A stretch of DNA of 17,628 bases from an uncultured bacterium (GCA_900551965.1 URYF01000028.1:1-17628); one strand, 5' to 3'; numbered from the stretch's first letter, positions 5,741-14,148 are shown. A program made the numbers and translations. The notes: a model not told the origin generated them from the sequence alone.

Positions 5741-8326
5741 TTACTTGGTAACTATTGATAGTATATAATTATCTGTAAAATATTTATTGGCTACTTCAAT
5801 AATATCTGCATCTGTTATGCTATTTATGAGTTTTTCATATTGGTCTTTGAACTCATAACCTCTGGTTGTGGTTTCGTACCAGCCGATATTGGAAGCTTTA
5901 TCAAGATTTGTTTCCAGTCCGATTACATAATTACCTAAGAGTTTTTCTTTTGCATCAGCAAGCTCTTTATCACTTACAAATTCAGTTTTTAGCTTTTTAA
6001 TTTCTTCAAACAAACCTGCTTTAGCTTTATCCAGGGTTTGCGGGTTTGTGCCGATATAGAGCATAAAACTTCCGCGAAGAACATTTGGAGAGTATCCTGA
6101 GCCAAGCTGATATGCCAGACCTTCCTGTTCTCTTAGGTCCTTGAATAATCTTGAACTCATACCTGTCCCAAGGATTGAATCAATAATTTGTAGAGCTGCA
6201 TAATCTTTTTCGCATAAAACTCCGTCAACCTGCCAGCCGAGAAGTATCCAGGCTGTTTCGGTATCTGCCATTTTCAGCGTATTTGTTCTTGGCGAAGCCG
6301 GTTTTGTTATTTTGGTATTATATGTTTGATAATCAAATATTTCAGGGTTATCTTTTGGTGCGAAAATTTTATTTAGTTCCTGAACGGTTTTATCTTTATC
6401 AATATTTCCGTTGATTGATATAACAATATTTTCAGGGGTGAAAATTGAGTTATAATATTCAACAATATCTGTTTTTTTGATATTTGGAATATTTTTTTCA
6501 AGAACTTTAGATGAAATAGAATATGGAGTGTTTTGATAAATTAAATCTCTGTATTCTTCAATTGCCTGTTGTAGCGGTACATCTTTGTTGCGTTTTATTG
6601 TATTTAATTTGTCAGATTTAACTTTTTCAACTTCAAAATCATCAAATGTTGCGTTATTTACAATTTCATTTAAAAGTTCAAGGGTTTTGTCGTACTCATC
6701 TTTAGTTGTTAATACCGTTACTGAAAAAGCATCAGCGTTTACTGACGGAGCTATTTTTATACCATTATCTTCCAGAACTTGTGATAATTCTAATGAGGTG
6801 TAATTTTTTGTACCTTTCATCATTGTAGCTGCTGTTAAATTCGCAGTACCCGCAACCTTATCTTTTAGCTGCCCGCCTTTAGCATTTATACTTATTGCAA
6901 TAATATCGTTTGAGGTGTTTGGAGTGTATAAAAGAACTGCACCGTTTGAAAGTTTGTATTTTTGAGTATCTTTATTTTGGCTTATAAGTTCTGCAGACCC
7001 TGTATTTTGGGTTATATTTGCAACCGGAATGTTTTTAGACTCTTCCGGTAAAATTATTGAAACTGCACTTTTATTGACTCCAAGATATTTATTTGCTGCT
7101 TTTTTTACGGCTTCTTTTGTCACAGTTTTGATATCTTCAAGATAGTTGTCGTAAAATTTGATATCATTTGTCAGAGCCATTGTATAACCGATTTCAGTAG
7201 CAATATTTGTGATTGACTCTCTTGAATAGTAGGTATTTCTTTCAATAATATTTTTTGCAAGATTTAGTTGTTCATCTGTAATCCCTTTTTCTTGAATTTT
7301 TTTTATTTCTTCAAAAATTGTATCTTGAACTTGTTTGCATTTTTCCGGTTCAAAATTTGCGCTTATATAAAAAATTCCGTCATCTCTGAATGTGGAGTTC
7401 CCAGCATCAACCGAAAAAGCCAGACGCTTTTTCTCTTTTAATACCTGGTTCAGAACTGAGGATCTGCCATCTCCCAGAATTGTTGCTAAAACATCAAGTG
7501 CATATGAATCGTTATCATCAATAGGTGTTCCTCTAAATCCTATTACAATATATCCTGATTCTGTTTTAATGTAATCAACTTTTTTTTGTTGTTTTTCAAG
7601 TTGTGCTTCTTTTGGATAAATTATTTTAGATTGTTTTTTATATTCTGCGTTAAATACTTCTTTAATTCTTTCAAGTGCGTAATTTGTATCAACATCACCA
7701 ATAACAATAGTAATCATATTTGATGGAGAATAATGTTCGTTATAGAAGTTCAAAATCTGATCTCTTGTAATGGTTTCAATAACATCGCTTCTGCCGATAA
7801 CTTTTCTTTTGTAAGGGTGCGATGTGTACATCATAGAATTAAGGTTTTCTTGCAAAATTCTTGAAGGTGATTTCAAGTCTTTATTAATTTCTTCTAAAAC
7901 GACTTTGCGCTCCCTTTCCATTTCGTTTCTCGGGATAAGGGGATTCATCATCATATCAGCGTGAAGTTCCATTGCAAGGTTAAAGTCTTTAGATGGAATT
8001 GTTACATAGTAGTGGGTGAAATCTTTGCTTGTAGCGGCATTAGTGATGGCGCCTTTTGTTTCTAATATTTTGTCAAACTCGCCGGGTTCATGATTTTTCG
8101 TACCTTTGAAGAATAAATGTTCTAAAAAGTGGGCTGCACCGTTATTAGAATCATCTTCATCAATTGAACCTGTTTTAATCCAGGTGTCAATTATTACAAT
8201 CGGATTGTTGCGAACTTCTTGAATTACAACGGTTTGTCCGTTATCAAGCTTGAACATTTTAGCATCTGCGGCAAAAACACTGTTTGCACAAATCATGATT
8301 GCTGCTATTATTGCGAATTTTTTCAT
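5741..8326 (-). CDS. Exported M16 family zinc metallopeptidase, two-domain
   Basis: An 861-aa protein with a signal peptide (Lys-Lys, hydrophobic core, FAA near 18-20), so it acts outside the cytoplasm, probably in the periplasm. The N-terminal M16 half (about 24-435) has the inverted zinc motif HFLEH (66-70), with E146 in LEEI as third ligand. The C-terminal half (about 445-855) repeats the fold, but the position of the zinc motif reads ANLTAATMMKGT, so it is catalytically inactive. It keeps the conserved GLAYQLGSGY substrate-binding tract. One active and one inactive half in a single chain is typical of pitrilysin/PqqL-type proteases. The substrate cannot be read; unfolded peptides are the usual targets. 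The ATG has AAGGATG upstream and its own -10 box (TATAAT at 8350-8355). Confidence 0.92.
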   Translation of the reverse strand: MKKFAIIAAIMICANSVFAADAKMFKLDNGQTVVIQEVRNNPIVIIDTWIKTGSIDEDDSNNGAAHFLEHLFFKGTKNHEPGEFDKILETKGAITNAATSKDFTHYYVTIPSKDFNLAMELHADMMMNPLIPRNEMERERKVVLEEINKDLKSPSRILQENLNSMMYTSHPYKRKVIGRSDVIETITRDQILNFYNEHYSPSNMITIVIGDVDTNYALERIKEVFNAEYKKQSKIIYPKEAQLEKQQKKVDYIKTESGYIVIGFRGTPIDDNDSYALDVLATILGDGRSSVLNQVLKEKKRLAFSVDAGNSTFRDDGIFYISANFEPEKCKQVQDTIFEEIKKIQEKGITDEQLNLAKNIIERNTYYSRESITNIATEIGYTMALTNDIKFYDNYLEDIKTVTKEAVKKAANKYLGVNKSAVSIILPEESKNIPVANITQNTGSAELISQNKDTQKYKLSNGAVLLYTPNTSNDIIAISINAKGGQLKDKVAGTANLTAATMMKGTKNYTSLELSQVLEDNGIKIAPSVNADAFSVTVLTTKDEYDKTLELLNEIVNNATFDDFEVEKVKSDKLNTIKRNKDVPLQQAIEEYRDLIYQNTPYSISSKVLEKNIPNIKKTDIVEYYNSIFTPENIVISINGNIDKDKTVQELNKIFAPKDNPEIFDYQTYNTKITKPASPRTNTLKMADTETAWILLGWQVDGVLCEKDYAALQIIDSILGTGMSSRLFKDLREQEGLAYQLGSGYSPNVLRGSFMLYIGTNPQTLDKAKAGLFEEIKKLKTEFVSDKELADAKEKLLGNYVIGLETNLDKASNIGWYETTTRGYEFKDQYEKLINSITDADIIEVANKYFTDNYILSIVTK

Positions 8327-8349
8327 TGTAAACCATCCTTTTTTAAATG

Positions 8350-8355
8350 ATTATA
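8350..8355 (-). promoter_or_regulatory. -10 box for the M16 peptidase gene
   Basis: A perfect TATAAT on the minus strand lies 23 bases before the ATG at 8326. No good -35 is seen at the expected spacing. A leader of about 15 bases would carry the AAGGATG ribosome site. The peptidase may therefore be transcribed separately from pilT-recO. Confidence 0.45.
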
Positions 8356-8377
8356 TAAATATCTTATTTAAAATAAC

Positions 8378-8395
8378 ATAACCTGCCAAGGTTAT
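8378..8395 (-). terminator. Weak hairpin after recO
   Basis: ATAACCT and AGGTTAT form a 7-bp stem with a 4-base loop nine bases past the recO stop. On the minus strand the following bases include GTTATTTT. The stem is AT-rich, so this is at best a weak terminator. It could instead be an operator near the M16 promoter. Confidence 0.3.
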
Positions 8396-8403
8396 ATTAT
8401 TTG

Positions 8404-9177
8404 TTATGCCACAGGCATTTCTTGTAAAATGTTTGTAGATTTGAATTTTTTTGGAGATTTCAGCATAATATATTCTTTTAAAGTTTCAAAAGTAACCGTA
8501 CATACTTTTTCATTAGCTTTGGTTTCGTATATCCCTTTTTCATCAAAATCATTAATAGACATTTGCTTGAAGAAATCTCTTAACTTATGCGGGAGCTGCT
8601 TTTTATTATAAGGAACTGATTTTGCACAATCAGCACAGACAACTCCGCCAAGATTTGGGATAAAATACATTGTTTCATCTTCAATATCGTGGTGACAGCA
8701 AAGGCATTTTTCAAATTCTATTGAAAAACCTGATTCTATCATCATCTTTAATTGGAACTTTATAACGGCAATTAATATATCAATCTTATTTTGAGCGGTA
8801 GAAATTGTATTTAATGTTTTATAAAGCAGGTTATAAATAATTTCAGAACAAGGGTCTTCTTCAATTCCAAAATTATGTACGACTTCTGTCACATACATAG
8901 AATAGCATATTTTATCAATATCTTGCCTGGTTTTATAAAAAGAATTAACAACTTCTGCCTGGCAGATTGTATCTAAATTTCTGCCTTTGTGAAGCATAAG
9001 TGTATTTGCAACAAGCAAGTCCATACGGGCACCAAGCTTACTTTTAGGTTTCTTAACCCCTTTTGCTACCCCCCTGATTAGTCCTTTATCTTTTGAATAC
9101 ATCACAATAATCTTGTCTGATTCGCTCAAGTTGTAGGACTTTAAATTAATTGCGTCTGTTACAAAACTGTTTTGCAT
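8404..9177 (-). CDS. recO: DNA repair protein RecO
   Basis: A 257-aa protein of normal RecO length. The N-terminal OB fold (about 1-80) contains the typical DKGLIRGVAKGVKKPKSK tract and a following hydrophobic strand. A helical domain follows, with a zinc finger formed by C158, C161, C181 and C184. RecO binds ssDNA and SSB and, with RecR, loads RecA onto gaps; it also anneals strands. It follows pilT by 26 bases and probably shares its promoter. The ATG has no visible Shine-Dalgarno (the upstream stretch is A/T only), but no other in-frame start fits the conserved N-terminus. Joint transcription with pilT, next to comEC, puts a recombination mediator beside DNA uptake genes. Confidence 0.92.
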   Translation of the reverse strand: MQNSFVTDAINLKSYNLSESDKIIVMYSKDKGLIRGVAKGVKKPKSKLGARMDLLVANTLMLHKGRNLDTICQAEVVNSFYKTRQDIDKICYSMYVTEVVHNFGIEEDPCSEIIYNLLYKTLNTISTAQNKIDILIAVIKFQLKMMIESGFSIEFEKCLCCHHDIEDETMYFIPNLGGVVCADCAKSVPYNKKQLPHKLRDFFKQMSINDFDEKGIYETKANEKVCTVTFETLKEYIMLKSPKKFKSTNILQEMPVA

Positions 9178-9203
9178 TATCGTTATTATTATTTATTTTA
9201 ATA

Positions 9204-10301
9204 TTATGTTTGAGCACTTGTACCGTGGTAAATACCTCTCATTAATTGTTCAAGTTCTGATTTATTATCAGAGTATGTAAGAGCAATTTCTTCAGATATT
9301 TTGCCATCTTTAAACAATCTGAACAATGACATATTCATAGTTGTCATGTTGTTGAAAGAACCTTTTTTAACGAGTTCATAAATTTGTTCAAGTTCATCTT
9401 TTTGAATAAAGTCTTTAACTGTTGGTGTAACTACAAGGATTTCTGTTGCAGGGACGCGGGATCCGCCTTCTGATGTAGGTATAAGTTTTTGGGATATTGT
9501 ACCGCGCAGGGTGTTTGCAATCTGGCTTCTTACAAACGGACGTTCGTTCGGGTCAAACAAGTTGATAATTCTTGCAACTGTTTGAACAGAGTCGTTTGTG
9601 TGGATTGTAGATACAACAAGGTGACCTGTTTCAGCAGCTTTCAGTGCAGATTCGACAGTTTCTCTGTCACGAATTTCACCGATAAAGATAACGTCAGGGT
9701 CTTGTCTTAATGCGTATTTAACACCATCTGAGAACGACGGGGTATCAATCAATAACTGACGTTGTGAAACAATAGATTTTTTATTTGAGAAAATAAATTC
9801 GACAGGGTCTTCAATTGTAACAATGTGCTTAGAAGTTGTCGCATTTATATAGTCAATCAAAGATGCAATAGTGGTTGATTTCCCGGAACCTGTCGGACCG
9901 GTTACCAGAACAAGTCCGTTGTTAAAAGCTGCAAATTCTTCAAGTGTTTCTGGCAGGAATAACTCTTTAAACGATTTAATATAGTATGGGATTGAACGGA
10001 TAACCATTGCGGTTTTTCCTAATTGGCGGCTCATGTTAACACGAAATCTTGAACAGCCTGGGATTTCGTAAGAAAAGTCAATGTCAAAGAATCTTGTAAT
10101 TCTGTCTTTCAAGTGTTGAGGAGCAACTGTTCTGATTACAAATTCCATATCTTCTGCAGTCAAAGGAGGTAAATTGATTCTCATAATTTGTCCGGAGACT
10201 CTGATTGCCGGTCTTTCACCTTCGCAAATATGGGCATCAGATGCACCTACAGACACTGCCTGACGTAAAAAATCTTCAATATAGAAATCGTTGCTGCTCA
10301 T
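9204..10301 (-). CDS. pilT: PilT-type type IV pilus ATPase
   Basis: A 365-aa hexameric GspE/PilT-family ATPase. Motifs: Walker A GPTGSGKST (135-143), an Asp-box region (VTIEDPVEF, 161-169), Walker B IFIGEIRD (205-212) with catalytic E209, and the His box GHLVVSTIHTND (226-237). The short N-terminal domain and lack of a tetracysteine finger favour the retraction motor PilT over extension ATPase PilB. PilT depolymerises pili, driving twitching and pulling DNA to the surface. The C-terminal AIRNLIRE motif of model PilT proteins is degenerate here (TVKDFIQK, 294-301), so a PilU-like or divergent PilT role is possible. A GGGGAG/GAGAG tract precedes the ATG. It is transcribed divergently from comEC. 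Confidence 0.92.
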   Translation of the reverse strand: MSSNDFYIEDFLRQAVSVGASDAHICEGERPAIRVSGQIMRINLPPLTAEDMEFVIRTVAPQHLKDRITRFFDIDFSYEIPGCSRFRVNMSRQLGKTAMVIRSIPYYIKSFKELFLPETLEEFAAFNNGLVLVTGPTGSGKSTTIASLIDYINATTSKHIVTIEDPVEFIFSNKKSIVSQRQLLIDTPSFSDGVKYALRQDPDVIFIGEIRDRETVESALKAAETGHLVVSTIHTNDSVQTVARIINLFDPNERPFVRSQIANTLRGTISQKLIPTSEGGSRVPATEILVVTPTVKDFIQKDELEQIYELVKKGSFNNMTTMNMSLFRLFKDGKISEEIALTYSDNKSELEQLMRGIYHGTSAQT

Positions 10302-10323
10302 AATTCTCTCTTTCTCCCCTTAC

Positions 10324-10352
10324 AATATATCATATTTTTCAGTTTTACACAA
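10324..10352 (-). promoter_or_regulatory. pilT-recO promoter
   Basis: On the minus strand TTGTGT (10352-10347) and TATATT (10329-10324) are 17 bases apart. The -35 shares three bases with the comEC -35 on the other strand. Confidence 0.5.
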
Positions 10353-10372
10353 CTATTTTTATATGGTATCAT
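10344..10372 (+). promoter_or_regulatory. comEC promoter
   Basis: TTTACA (10344-10349) and TATCAT (10367-10372) are 17 bases apart, each a 5/6 consensus match. Transcription would begin about nine bases before the comEC ATG at 10388, giving a very short leader with GGA (10382-10384) close to the start. Confidence 0.6.
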
Positions 10373-10387
10373 TCAAATGTTGGAATT

Positions 10388-12784
10388 ATGTTAGATAAAG
10401 AACAGTTTAGGGATATTATTCAAAACAAGAATTTTGTGATGTTTTTTGCATCTGTTACTTTTATGTGCGGTATTTTAGCTTGTTTTTACGGTTTTGGGGT
10501 TTTATTCGGTGCTGTTATTACGGCATTGTTGATAGTGTTATTGTATAGCAGACTGTTATCAATAAAGAAAATTTTTGTATTTATCCTTATTTTTTATTTT
10601 GGATTTTTCTTAACATTTTGTAAAATTAAGAATCACGATGATTTATTGCCAATGGCGCCTGTCGATACTAGTTTAACGGGAAGGATTGTAAGTATTCCGT
10701 CATCACCTGACGGTTCAAAGATTAAATTTTTCATTGAGGTTGAGACGGTTGGAAATAAAGAAGTAAAGGCTAAAACTTTTTTAACGGTTTCACATGCTCA
10801 AGATATTGCTGGACGGTTAAATATTGGGGAGAAAATCTCTGTAAAAGGACGTTTGAGGAAACCATTTAACGCGACAAATCCTTCACAGTTTGATTATAGT
10901 GCATATTTAAGAAATTTTAATACTTTTACAGCGACCTATGCAGATGCTGATGATATTATTTTTATAGATGATAATCCCGGGTTTAGGTGGAAGTTTCTGC
11001 AAAAATTGAATAACACACGTAACAGGATATTAAGTGTTCATGGAAAATATTTGGAAAGTCCTAATTTAGAAATTTTAGGCGGAATTGTATTTGGAGATGA
11101 TGCGGTAGCTGTGCCTGAATATATTAAGACATCTTTTATTAACTCGGGGCTTTTGCATATTTTAGCAGCATCAGGCATGAATGTGGCGTTTATTTTTTCG
11201 TTTTGGTTTATTATATTGAAGTATTTAAAAGTTCCATATAAACCTCGTGTTTTTACAGGAATGCTGCTTATTGTTTTATATACATTTATGACAGGCCTCG
11301 GGCCATCGGTTGTTAGAGCTGCGTTGATGCTGCTGTTTGTTCTTGCCGGAAAACTTATTGATAGAGATACTCATAGTGTTTCTTTGCTTGCTTTTGTTGC
11401 GGTATTAATGCTTGTTTACAATCCGGCTTATATAAATGATGTAAGTTTTCAATTATCTTTTCTTGTAACTTTTGGGCTTTTGACAACTGCAAATATATTT
11501 TCTTCAAAACTTGTTAAGATTCCTGATTGGATAAAAATACCCGTGTTGATTCCGATTGTGGCGCAGATTTGGGTAGCGCCTATTCAGATGTTTTATTTTA
11601 ATACTTTTAGTTTGTATTCGGTTTTTGCAAATATATTAACCGTAAGTTTGTTAAGTGTTATAAGTTTTGGTGGGTTTGTAAGTTCAGCGCTTGCAATATT
11701 TCCACCTGTAGCGGATATAGTTTGTAAGATTTTTGATTTCTTTTTGGTCTACCTGTTGAATTTATTAGTTTTTATTTCGGATTTCTTTGCAAATTTGAAG
11801 TATTGTCTTTTGCAGACAACTCACCCAAATATATTCCAGCTTCTTTTGTATTACCTGATGCTGCTGTTGGCTACTATTTTGGTTAAATATGATAAATTGA
11901 AACATGCTTTTATTTCAATAGCTATAATATCTTTTGTAATATTTGGCACTACAATAAAACCGGTTTCTCACAATCTTGAAATCATTGCATTTGATGTTGG
12001 AAATGCTGATTCGTTCCTATTAAAAACTCCAGAGAATAAGTATTTTATGATAGATACCGGAAAAGCTCCGTTTGAAAGCGGTAATTCCCAGGCAAAAATT
12101 ATTATGCTTAAATACTTAAAAGATCGCGGGATTAAAAATTTGGAAGGAGTTATAGTAACTCACTTTGATAATGACCACTCAGGCGGTGCTCCGGATATTA
12201 TTTCAAATACAAAAACAAAAATGCTTTATCTTAATTCAAAAAGTATAGATACCCAGACAGGTTTTAAAATTTTAAAATCAATAAAAGAAAATAATCAGAA
12301 ATATAAAATTGTAAAAAATAATGAAAAGATTTACGAGGAGCCTGATTTTACGATTAAAACTTATAAGGCTGAAATAAAAGGGAAGGACTCAAGTAATGAT
12401 TGTTCGATAATAACACTTGTTTCGTATAAAGATTTTGACATGCTTTTTATGGGAGATGCCGGTATTGAAGCGTTTAATCAAGTGAAGAAAGATATAGCGC
12501 ATAATGTTGAAGTTTTAAAAGTTGGTCACCATGGCGGGCCTAGGGTTGTTGATGAGGGCATGCTCAAACATTTGAATAATAAAGTTTCGCTTATTTCTAC
12601 CGGAATAAATTATTTTGGGCATCCTAATAAAGGAACTATTGATACCCTTAGAAATACTGAAATTCTAAGAACAGATTTGTCAAATTCAATAAAATTTTCG
12701 ACCGATGGAAAATCTTATAAAATTTACTCGTACGATCCCCATGATAAAAATTACAAATTAAAGGAAAATTTCGTGGCTGAATAG
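10388..12784 (+). CDS. comEC: ComEC/Rec2 DNA uptake channel, full length
   Basis: A 798-aa protein with the complete ComEC layout: two or three N-terminal TM helices (about 15-80) and a DUF4131/OB-like periplasmic domain to about 190; the polytopic competence domain (about 225-520), with the signature around LHILAASGMNV (about 251-264); then a metallo-beta-lactamase domain (about 535-760). The latter keeps the metal motif HFDNDH (592-597), D690 in MGDAG and the VGHHG motif (H714, H715), so the nuclease site looks intact. ComEC carries single-stranded DNA across the inner membrane during transformation. No comEA, comF or pilin gene is in the window. The ATG is preceded by GGA only four bases away, on a short predicted leader. 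Divergent pilT supports a transformation role. Confidence 0.93.
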   Translation: MLDKEQFRDIIQNKNFVMFFASVTFMCGILACFYGFGVLFGAVITALLIVLLYSRLLSIKKIFVFILIFYFGFFLTFCKIKNHDDLLPMAPVDTSLTGRIVSIPSSPDGSKIKFFIEVETVGNKEVKAKTFLTVSHAQDIAGRLNIGEKISVKGRLRKPFNATNPSQFDYSAYLRNFNTFTATYADADDIIFIDDNPGFRWKFLQKLNNTRNRILSVHGKYLESPNLEILGGIVFGDDAVAVPEYIKTSFINSGLLHILAASGMNVAFIFSFWFIILKYLKVPYKPRVFTGMLLIVLYTFMTGLGPSVVRAALMLLFVLAGKLIDRDTHSVSLLAFVAVLMLVYNPAYINDVSFQLSFLVTFGLLTTANIFSSKLVKIPDWIKIPVLIPIVAQIWVAPIQMFYFNTFSLYSVFANILTVSLLSVISFGGFVSSALAIFPPVADIVCKIFDFFLVYLLNLLVFISDFFANLKYCLLQTTHPNIFQLLLYYLMLLLATILVKYDKLKHAFISIAIISFVIFGTTIKPVSHNLEIIAFDVGNADSFLLKTPENKYFMIDTGKAPFESGNSQAKIIMLKYLKDRGIKNLEGVIVTHFDNDHSGGAPDIISNTKTKMLYLNSKSIDTQTGFKILKSIKENNQKYKIVKNNEKIYEEPDFTIKTYKAEIKGKDSSNDCSIITLVSYKDFDMLFMGDAGIEAFNQVKKDIAHNVEVLKVGHHGGPRVVDEGMLKHLNNKVSLISTGINYFGHPNKGTIDTLRNTEILRTDLSNSIKFSTDGKSYKIYSYDPHDKNYKLKENFVAE

Positions 12785-12804
12785 TTGGGAAATTTATGTT
12801 GATA

Positions 12805-12832
12805 TTGACAAAATTATCGTAGATTTTACACT
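12805..12832 (+). promoter_or_regulatory. Candidate promoter downstream of comEC
   Basis: A perfect TTGACA (12805-12810) is followed after 16 bases by TACACT (12827-12832, 4/6). Transcription would start just before the hairpin at 12847-12873. It may be chance in AT-rich DNA. Confidence 0.3.
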
Positions 12833-12846
12833 AAATGTTAAGTGGT

Positions 12847-12873
12847 TAAAACCCCCTTAAATATGGGGTTTTA
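12847..12873. terminator. Probable bidirectional comEC terminator
   Basis: TAAAACCCC (12847-12855) pairs exactly with GGGGTTTTA (12865-12873) around a 9-base loop. A GC core flanked by A and T runs is the usual form of a bidirectional intrinsic terminator, though only four T follow the core. It lies 62 bases after the comEC stop. Confidence 0.45.
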
Positions 12874-12907
12874 GCTGGGGTGAATTTTACGGATTTGATT
12901 AAAGGGG

Positions 12908-12935
12908 TTGAAATTTTAAATTTTTGTAATATTAT
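12908..12935 (+). promoter_or_regulatory. Candidate promoter of the lytic transglycosylase gene
   Basis: TTGAAA (12908-12913) and TATTAT (12930-12935) are 16 bases apart, each a 5/6 match. The resulting leader of about 95 bases is A-rich and contains the direct repeat AAAAAGTAG at 12975-12983 and 12989-12997. No known riboswitch is recognised. Confidence 0.45.
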
Positions 12936-13024
12936 GATTGTATAAACACATTCGAAAAAGACGAAAATCTTATCAAAAAGTAGGAACAAAAAAGTAGTTT
13001 TTGGAGAATTTTCAATTTACAACT

Positions 13025-13030
13025 AGAGGA
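13025..13030 (+). promoter_or_regulatory. Ribosome binding site fixing a TTG start
   Basis: AGAGGA lies seven bases before TTG 13038. No ATG gives the signal peptide in this frame, so this site decides the unusual start of the lytic transglycosylase. Confidence 0.7.
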
Positions 13031-13037
13031 TTACATT

Positions 13038-13727
13038 TTGAAAAAATTGTTACTATTCACTATTGCACTAGTGTTCATTTTGTGTGCACCTGTGCAGGCA
13101 GCCAATGTAAGTACAGTCAAGGCAGCGATAGTAAAACGTTCTATCGAAATGGGCGTAGATCCGGCAATTACGCTAAGTATCGCCAAATCAGAATCAGGAT
13201 TTAGACACGAAACAAGGAGCCCAAGAGGTGCTGTTGGTGTCTTCCAACTTATGCCCTCAACCGCCAGAAGAATGGGATTAAACCCATATTTGCTTGACGA
13301 TAATATCAAGGGCGGTATTATGTATTACAAGTCTATGTACAAAATGTTTGGGTCAATGGAATTAGCTTTAGCCGCTTACAATGCAGGACCTGGCAATGTT
13401 AAAAAATACCGTGCAGTTCCTCCGTTTAGCGAAACAAAAAGATATGTAGCACGAATTATGACTGACTACAGGCATCTAAAGGCTCATCCGGATCCGGCTA
13501 TGATTGCAGCTAAAAACGGTACTAATGCCGCAACTGCGGCAAAAGTCGCATCAACTCCGGCAGCGCGTCCGGCAATCGCAGGTACTGTAAAAGTTCTGGC
13601 ACAAACTCCGGGAAAACCGGCACCGCTGCCAACTGTTAGTATTGAGCAAGCAAGACATCTGAATGTTGAATTATTAAAAGAAATTCCAATGGAAGTCGAT
13701 GTCAAATCTCAATCAGTTGCAATATAA
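13038..13727 (+). CDS. Exported SLT-type lytic transglycosylase
   Basis: A 229-aa protein starting at TTG behind a strong Shine-Dalgarno. A signal peptide covers residues 1-21 (Val-Gln-Ala before A22). The SLT (Slt70-like, goose-lysozyme fold) domain spans about 25-145: catalytic E52 in SESGF (51-55), GAVGVFQLMPSTA (64-76) and AYNAGPGNV (113-121). Such enzymes cleave peptidoglycan between MurNAc and GlcNAc, forming 1,6-anhydro-MurNAc, in turnover or to make room for envelope machines. The C-terminal 75 residues are Ala/Pro-rich low complexity with no recognised binding domain. The domain is compact, like the small MltC/VirB1-type enzymes. A pilus-related role is possible given nearby pilT and comEC but is not shown. 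An intrinsic terminator follows. Confidence 0.92.
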   Translation: MKKLLLFTIALVFILCAPVQAANVSTVKAAIVKRSIEMGVDPAITLSIAKSESGFRHETRSPRGAVGVFQLMPSTARRMGLNPYLLDDNIKGGIMYYKSMYKMFGSMELALAAYNAGPGNVKKYRAVPPFSETKRYVARIMTDYRHLKAHPDPAMIAAKNGTNAATAAKVASTPAARPAIAGTVKVLAQTPGKPAPLPTVSIEQARHLNVELLKEIPMEVDVKSQSVAI

Positions 13728-13751
13728 GATAAAATTGGTATCTAAATGAAG

Positions 13752-13783
13752 AACGATAAAGGGAATTTCCTTTATCGTTTTTT
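13752..13783 (+). terminator. Intrinsic terminator of the lytic transglycosylase gene
   Basis: AACGATAAAGG (13752-13762) pairs perfectly with CCTTTATCGTT (13769-13779) around a 6-base loop, and six T in a row (13778-13783) end it. It lies about 25 bases after the stop codon. Confidence 0.9.
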
Positions 13784-13820
13784 ATAATACATAATATTTA
13801 TTATAAATTATCTTAATTAA

Positions 13821-13848
13821 ATTGTTCGCACTCCTTGTAGCGAACAAT
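13821..13848. repeat. 9-bp inverted repeat
   Basis: ATTGTTCGC (13821-13829) and GCGAACAAT (13840-13848) are exact reverse complements with a 10-base loop. No T run follows, so it is not an obvious terminator. Confidence 0.75.
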
Positions 13849-13871
13849 AAATGTTATGCGAAACAATGTCA

Positions 13872-13950
13872 AAAATGAGCATGTTTGAACGGGCAAAGTT
13901 TTCAGATTCTGAAACAAGTTCAGAATGACCTCAGTGAGTTTGCTCATTTT
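13872..13950. repeat. Nested 79-bp palindromic element of the GTCATTCTGA family
   Basis: Outer arms AAAATGAGCA (13872-13881) and TGCTCATTTT (13941-13950) are perfect. Inside them ATTCTGAA (13906-13913) and TTCAGAAT (13919-13926) form a second perfect stem. The minus strand reads GTCATTCTGA at 13929-13920, shared with 5677-5686. Confidence 0.75.
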
Positions 13951-14006
13951 ATAGTTGAGCATTTACAATTTATTAGTGAGCGAAAAGATGTGCGAGAGTT
14001 TCTTTG

Positions 14007-14040
14007 TTCCACGTTTCTTTGCGGTCAAAGAAATGTGGAA
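14007..14040. repeat. 15-bp inverted repeat with tetraloop
   Basis: TTCCACGTTTCTTTG (14007-14021) pairs with CAAAGAAATGTGGAA (14026-14040) around CGGT. The single mismatch would be a G-U pair in plus-strand RNA. There is no trailing T run. Confidence 0.8.
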
Positions 14041-14077
14041 TAAAAGCATACTTTAACAAATTATAATATTGTCTCCG

Positions 14078-14136
14078 ACGGGTCTTCCAGACAGGGAAGC
14101 TTTTGATGGCAAAAGCTTCGCAAAACCAGCACCCGT
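14078..14136. repeat. Nested hairpin, possible structured RNA
   Basis: An outer stem ACGGGT/ACCCGT (14078-14083, 14131-14136) encloses a perfect 10-bp stem GAAGCTTTTG/CAAAAGCTTC (14096-14105, 14110-14119) with loop ATGG. The 11- to 12-base strands between stems are unpaired and C/A-rich. The shape resembles a small structured RNA or mobile palindrome; I match it to no known class. Confidence 0.6.
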
Positions 14137-14148
14137 GCATCGTTCACT

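Noticed and set aside
6585..6803. Plus-strand ORFs inside the M16 peptidase and comparable ORFs opposite pilT, recO, groEL and the activase
   Set aside because: All are shadows of well-supported genes, without ribosome sites or recognisable domains.
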